From: Campylorhamphus procurvoides
Taxonomy: Eukaryota; Chordata; Aves; Passeriformes; Dendrocolaptidae
Assembly (NCBI GenBank): GCA_013396655.1
Contig: WBMV01004771.1
Coordinates: 248,001 to 312,000, forward strand
Length of the DNA stretch: 64,000 bases
Reading direction: 5' to 3'
The notes beneath the pieces are model-generated. The model saw nothing but the letters and a program-made list of their open reading frames with translations, did not search any database and was not told where the DNA came from. The position numbers were made by a program, and so were the translations under genes. The number at the start of each line of letters is the position of its first letter. The stretch's first letter is position 1. Positions 58,501 through 64,000 of the stretch are shown one piece after another.

Positions 58501-61454
58501 GGATAGGAATCAGATTTATGCTTATTTCCCTTTTCAAAATACTTGCCAGTGCTTACAAGAGTTATTAAAATGTGTTGGATGTTTACTTAGCCTACCTTAA
58601 GATGTTCTAAACTGATATAAATTACTTAGAAAATAATTCGTCATTTCTACTTAGAAGTATCTAGCGCAAACCTCTTCTTGTGTTCCTAGTGATTTTCTGA
58701 TCTGTACTTAGAAATCAGTGTAAATTTCTGGCTTTTTTTCCTTTTTTTTTAATAAGTTCTCCAGTTGCTTGCTGGCTGCACATGTACTGAGCTACTGGCG
58801 TCCATGGGATCCTCTGATAGGAAGTTCAGCAGGATGGGCTTCTTGTCCCCTTCAGTTTTGGACAGGGCTTTTGAACCTGTAATATCCAAGTTTAATGTGA
58901 TCCTTCCAGCTCTTGCTCTGTGGGAGTCGCTGCACTGCCATCATACACACTACTTATGATTTCATAGTAATATGCCTGCTTCTTTTCACTCCAAATTCTG
59001 TGTATTATGGCTAAAGAATAATAAGGTATTTAGTTATTTTTATGTGGAAACGCTTCTGTACCCTCTTGCTAGGCATTATTTTGCCTCTTATGAGCACTGA
59101 ATCTTCTTGGTCATCTCCAGCCTCATGCTGGCTGTCTGCAGTTTCCTAATTGTTCCCTGCTGCCTCCAGACCTCTGGTGATGGTTGACTCATACTGAGAT
59201 TCATTCTGGCTACTGGCAAGGAGCAGAATTTGTTCCCAGCTCTGTTGAATCCCTTGGATTCATCTGCATTTCCTAGTACCCTTCTTTCAGCACTGTGGTT
59301 TTTAGGGTGCCTCCACCCTCCTCAGGGACTTCACAGGCTATGCGAGTTAATGCAGGGTTGTCTTCATTGGGTGTCCCAACTGGCAGGGTGTGACATCTGT
59401 CAGTGCTGCAGAGGGCAGGTTCTCAGCCCCCGGGGAGGTGGGCAGGCTTTCTGTTCAGGAGCCGAGTGCACGTGGTTCTGTTGAAGCTGACTGATCCCCA
59501 AGCCAAATGCTTGCAGGGTCTGGTGACCAGTGACAAGGTGATAGGGGTCTAAATGTTAAAACCATTGTGCATGTTTCCTGAAAATAGAAAGCTGCCTGGC
59601 TCAGCGAGATGAGAGTGAGCTCCCTGGCAGAGGTGGACTCTGCTCAGGGAAGGTGAGCAGCCTTGGGCCTGCAGATGACCAGAGGAGGTTGGTCAGGATT
59701 GAGGAGCTGTGGGGGAAAGGATTGTGTTGTAAGGTACATGGGGAGGATTTAGGGTAGCAGAGAGAGAACCAAAGGACACATGCAGCGGAAGCCATGAGAA
59801 ATATCAGATCTTCAGTGCTGCTGCTTTAGTATTGATTTTGTGGTTAGCAGGTAACTCGTGACTTAATTCTTGTACATTTTTAATGACTGTCTGCCCTTGA
59901 AGGGAAAGATGACAGCTTGAGTAGCCTGTGGAATGCTCTTGGACTTGACAGTGAGGTTTAGCATAAAAAAGGGATTAGGAGTAATGGGTATTAAGCATCA
60001 AGACTGAGGTGTTCACCAATTTGTCTTTCTCTGTGACTAACATACCTATGTTATAAGTGCTGTGGCTCCAGGTAGCTTCTTCCTGCTGTTCTCCCCAGCC
60101 ATAGAGGTAAGGATAGCTTGCTAGAGTGCTAGACTTGATTAAATTTTTGGTGACAAACAAAATGCTTTTTTAACTCTTCCTATTCTTGTGCGGTTTTAAG
60201 TTAGTGTTTGGTCTTTTAATGACAACCAAATATTAAACCCAGAAAATTTTGACAATAGAAAAACCCAGCATCCCAAATTTTTACCTGACATAGTATTATC
60301 CCCAGTAAATATATTTTGACTATTTTCATCCTTAATTATAGTAATTTCTTGCAAGATAAAATTTTGTATTGCAGGCTTTCAGTAATTGTTTCTGTTATGG
60401 GAGCAGGCCAAGTCTTGAAGAACTTGAAGCCCTTCAGATGCAAATGATTCTGTTTACTCTTACATGGACTTGGTGTTTTTAATCTCTTCATTCTATCAAG
60501 TGTCTTCTGTGAGCAAGCCAAGGTTGTCTTCTGAGTGACGTCTTTGTTTTACTGCTTGATTCTTCAGATAGTTACCATAAGACATTGGGAAGCTTGGCCA
60601 ACAGATTGCAGCTGGGAGCACATCCTTGATCTGCATGTTATCCATGGACTATATTTTAGTCCTTAATCACAATACAGTTGTTTGGGCTCAAAGCCTGTAA
60701 CTTTTTTTTTTATTCTTCAGATGTGTTCAGATGTAATGTGGTAATTAGCTCAATTTTTGTTCTACAGGCAGGGATCTGCAGCATTAAATGATGTGAAGAA
60801 ATTAAAAGTCTGTGGCAGAAGTTCAGCGAATACCAAATTGTATTAGGGTGCGCTAGTTATCCTCTCAGCTCCCTCTTTCAAATAGATATGCAAACTTGCT
60901 AATTTATGAAAGAAAGCATTTGTGTTGCTTTTCAGATAATTCATCATCATGTGAATATGAAAGAGTCATGTGTCTTGTGTGAACGTTAAAATAATTTCTG
61001 TGGAGAGTTTTATAACCAACCTCACTTCCCTGAAATGTGAGCTGAAGAAGCAGTGAAGGACTGTTATTTACAGTAATTGTCTATTTAATTTGTATGTCTG
61101 AATCTGGGGATAAAAGCTATCAACTGCCCTTCAGTCTTCAAGAGAAGGAGAAACCCCAGCAACCCTGTGGCTGGCAAAATGTTCTTTGCCAGGCACAGAG
61201 ATGATTTTGGCTAACTTTCAGTAAAGCGCATTTGCTCCAACTAGTGCTTTTTGCGGGGAGGGGGCACTAATTCAGTCAGCAGGTTGGTACACAGTTCCTG
61301 TATATTTCAATTGGTGTCAAAGCAGCAAGCAACTCCTTCTGCCATACTGTGAAAACAGCAGAATTTAAAAATGAATTAGCAGGTCCTCTCACTAGGACGA
61401 CTGCTCTCATGTTGCAGCCTTGCACTGAAGGGACGTTGTCTTTTCTGCTCACAG
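55523..61454 (+). other. RANBP3 intron 2, last part
   Basis: About 5.9 kb of AT-rich sequence with T-runs and no recognised repeat family or exon. It ends at the acceptor of RANBP3 exon 3. Confidence 0.65.
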
Positions 61455-61658
61455 TCCCCTGCAGAGCAAAAAGCTTTGTCGGAATCAGGCGAGGACCCCC
61501 AGGGAGAGGTTGAGCCCCCCCACCATGGTCTGGGTCACACAGAACCAGCTGGTGAGCGCGACTCTGAGCACCCTGCTCCCACTGTGGCCTCAGTCAGTGC
61601 TACCCTGAGTCCCGTTTCTGAAGCCCAGCTTGCTCCTATTCAACAAGAACTGGCAGGG
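61455..61658 (+). CDS. RANBP3: RANBP3 coding exon 3 (alternatively used in mammals)
   Basis: A 204-bp exon, exactly 68 codons, with acceptor TTTTCTGCTCACAG ending at 61454 and donor GTAAGT from 61659. Translation starts SPAEQKALSESGEDPQGE and ends EAQLAPIQQELAG. It parallels the 68-residue segment that follows the DKGQK segment in the long human isoform (SPAEQK..., ending in ELAG), with many conservative changes in the middle. In mammals this exon is skipped in shorter isoforms. Because it is a multiple of three and flanked by phase 0 junctions, skipping would keep the frame here too. The segment is Pro/Glu/Ser-rich and probably disordered. An open frame runs past the donor, but the intron sequence is not conserved-looking. 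Confidence 0.93.
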
Positions 61659-64000
61659 GTAAGTGTCAACCTACCAAGTACTTCTGCTGCTGAGGGGATT
61701 AGAGGAAAAAGTCCCTTCCACTCGGTGGAATCTGTTACTGTTCACTGCAGGCAGTGCAGCTAACTTCTGTCTGGTTCTTTGATCTCAAGTATTAGCCCTC
61801 TCTAAGTCCTTATTCAAATTGGCAGAAATGAGATTTGCTTGGGTCTCACAAGTAGAGTAACTGTAGAAGACACCCCAAGTATTTTAAAATTTAGGGTGTA
61901 AACTGTTTGCTAAGGATGAGAGCACTTTCCGATGAGTGAGAAAGCGCATCTATATTTGAGGGATTTGCTTTAAGCAGTTAGAGGAGAGCTCTTTGTTCCC
62001 TCTGAGCCATAATGCTGCAGCTTGACAAAATGAGCAGCTGTCTCCGCTGGATATAAAAGGAACTTGTCATGCCAACCTGTAAGGCACTTAATAGATTAAA
62101 AGCACCAAGAATCATACTAAAGCAGAATTTTGAATTTAAGTATTTGGTGGAGGAGGAAATCAGTACATTATGGTAGGAAAAGCTGTCAGTGCTCATAATG
62201 TAAGATTTTTCTACTGGTGGTGCATCAAAATATTTTCTGAAATACTAGATAATTAAAGGACTGCTGCCGTACAGTCTTTCAGAGCAATTTTAAGTGTTCC
62301 TGATCTTTCTGGTTGGTGCACCATATTTTCTTGGTGGAGGTGAGTGTCGTTGTTCACTGTGACACCACACCCTAGGCACATGCTCTTTGCCTGTTTAGGC
62401 TGCTCCATTCAATACTTGCACCCTTTTCTTGCACTAGTTGGTTTGGGGTTTTTTTTAATCCAAGAATAGGCCATTTCAGGTAAACCCATCCAGTACTGAA
62501 TGGATTGTCGTGGCAAGGTTCATATAGCTGTAGGTTAAGCACATTTCCATGTTCAGACTGTTGCTTGGTGACCTGCTGCAGAAATCTTCATTTCAGTTTC
62601 TGTTTTGAAGATTAATTTTTTCAAGGGCTAATACTCTAAAATATAGCTGGTCAACACAGTCACAGACTGTCTCTGTTTTCTGTCATTTGAAATTGCATTG
62701 TTACTAGAACTGTTCTAGAGAACTGCATTAACCAGACTTTCAGGAAAACTCCAGCAAGTGGTTGTTATCTTAGTTTTGTTCTTAGAGAGTAGAAAATCTT
62801 ACTCCAGTTAACTCAGTTCTGGAGGAAATTAAAAAAACCCAAAAATGCTGTTTGGGACCATATGCAGAAATTCGTGACTGTACAGAACAGCTATTGCAGC
62901 ATCCTTAAACTTGGCTTCATTCAATTAAATTCATGGAATTGTACAGTGCTCAGTAGGGACATTCACATGTCTGGCCTTCACATGCACTCTTCAAATTATC
63001 CCAATCTCTTACAGTAAAACCATCTCTTATCTTGAGATATAGAGAAGGTTGATGCCTCTTCAGCATGCTTTTACTGGTTTGCTGGAGCAGAAGTTTTTGT
63101 GCAGTCTTCCTAGGGCCTTGGGAAAATGAATGAATTAAGACTGAAGAAGGGACACTGCTTATTTTTTGTTTACTTTGTTTTGTTTGTACACTCACAGACA
63201 GATATTTTTGCTAAGACTTGAACACAGTGTGGCCAGAGATATAGTCTCTCACAGAGCTGATGGTCATGTCCTGACTTGGCTTACACATGTCAGCCTCCTG
63301 GAGCATGTGGCTGTGCCAGCAGGACTCTACTGGTTAAGAGGTTCTGGAATAGCTTTTAAGCAAGTCATGGCCATTCAGTGATGACTGTGCATGTGCAGGG
63401 TGTGTGGACTGCAGACTTGCCATATTGTGGTCTGAAGTTCTTCATATATGTCTTTTTGCACCTTAAATCCATTTTCAAAGATAAACGCTGTAAGTGTACT
63501 TTTACAGCTTTGCTTGAATGACATTGAGCTTCTTTTGCTTTACCTGAGTTCTCCTTTCCTGTGTCTGTTCATTTATTGTAAGCAAAGACTTGCAAATTTG
63601 ATGGAATTTAAGGAATTTAAGTTCTTCTCTCTTAGTTTGATGTAGCCACTGTGTTAAGTAATGTTTGTATTCTAGTTAATTATTGTCACTTGCACTTTTA
63701 AAAAGCAGTTAGTAGCATTTATAAAGGTACTTTCCTTAATTAGAAATGTTTCAGAATTTTAGGAGCCTCTATTTAAAAATAATTGTAACTTTTCTCTAGC
63801 TGGATTTCTAAAAGCAGGGGGAGGAGGAGGAAATAAGTGAAAGGTGGCTTCTGCTCTTAAATTAGAAAATTGTAGGTTGGATTTTCATGTTTCTAGTTTG
63901 TGTCTCTTCAGCACCTAATTCCAAAGAACTTGAATAGAGAGAAGCTGAGTCACCTTGGTGGTCCCTTGCAGGATGAGATGGTCCTGCCTTTTGTTTCTGT
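61659..64000 (+). other. RANBP3 intron 3, partial
   Basis: AT-rich sequence from the GTAAGT donor to the right edge. I looked for the next RANBP3 exon, which in mammals carries an acidic Ser/Gly-rich segment and a basic nuclear localisation signal, and did not find it here. Confidence 0.65.

Larger units (their letters stand above)
33700..64000 (+). other. RANBP3 gene body, 5' part (start inferred)
   Basis: The plus strand from the CpG island onward holds two RANBP3 coding exons separated by long AT-rich introns: intron 1 about 17.8 kb if transcription starts in the island, intron 2 about 9.7 kb, and intron 3 running off the right edge. RANBP3 is a nuclear Ran-binding protein that acts as a cofactor for CRM1/exportin-mediated nuclear export. 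Its FxFG-type motifs and Ran-binding domain are coded further downstream, beyond this window. The gene start is inferred, not seen. Confidence 0.75.

Noticed and set aside
61659..64000. Possible RANBP3 exon 4
   Set aside because: I searched for the acidic and basic nuclear-signal segment that should follow exon 3 and found no matching codons with splice sites.
1..64000. tRNA, rRNA, CRISPR or bacterial-type operons
   Set aside because: No cloverleaf-like tRNA sequence, rRNA words, spaced direct repeats or long adjacent bacterial reading frames were seen.

Overview
The window looks like nuclear DNA from a bird, probably a passerine or another songbird-like lineage. The evidence is: several 5'-truncated CR1 LINEs ending in the typical ATTCTATGA-like 3' tail; many class III (ERVL-type) endogenous retroviruses and solo LTRs, some of them young; long AT-rich introns; and two exons that read clearly as vertebrate RANBP3. 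No bacterial-type genes, tRNAs, rRNAs or CRISPR arrays were seen. The only protein-coding host gene I can name is RANBP3 on the + strand. Coding exon 2 lies at 51714-51769 and coding exon 3 at 61455-61658, with in-frame phases and good splice sites. Later exons lie beyond the window. The short first coding exon is not visible.

Layout: 1-13.1 kb is non-coding sequence with old CR1 scraps. At 13.14-13.26 kb there is a small CpG-rich block. From 13.95 to 25.39 kb lies one + strand CR1 copy split repeatedly by later LTR-element insertions: an ERVL provirus on the - strand (14274-21052), a solo LTR (21072-23157) that itself contains another solo LTR (21421-22419), a third solo LTR (23466-23882) and a fourth probable one (23929-24425). 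The provirus contains further solo LTRs (19654-20450 and probably 14958-15247). From 25.4 to 32.3 kb there is unique sequence with a G/T-rich tract and a (GA)n(TG)n microsatellite. A CR1 (32.34-33.28 kb) ends directly against a strong CpG island (33.29-33.90 kb) that contains a one-base N gap. This island is the best candidate for the RANBP3 promoter, and it also carries a TATA-like box and an ATG with a signal-peptide-like ORF that I cannot assign.

From 34 kb onward the sequence becomes AT-rich and looks intronic. Presumed intron 1 carries a CR1 (37.0-37.7 kb) and an antisense CR1 (39.4-47.8 kb). The antisense CR1 was split by an almost complete ERVL provirus (40238-47159) with 5-bp target duplications ATCTA, LTRs about 1% diverged, a lysine-type primer site, broken gag-pro-pol and no env. 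Intron 2 carries a CR1 (54.47-55.52 kb) with an exact-length 329-bp tandem copy on either side of a single N, probably an assembly artefact.

The host gene and the mobile elements have no visible functional link. The main points of interest are the datable nesting order of insertions, a conserved-looking hydrophobic reading frame upstream of the provirus gag, LTRs that share a 3' part but differ at the 5' part, an unexplained 0.9-kb segment replacing RNase H/integrase in the older provirus, and the missing RANBP3 first exon.
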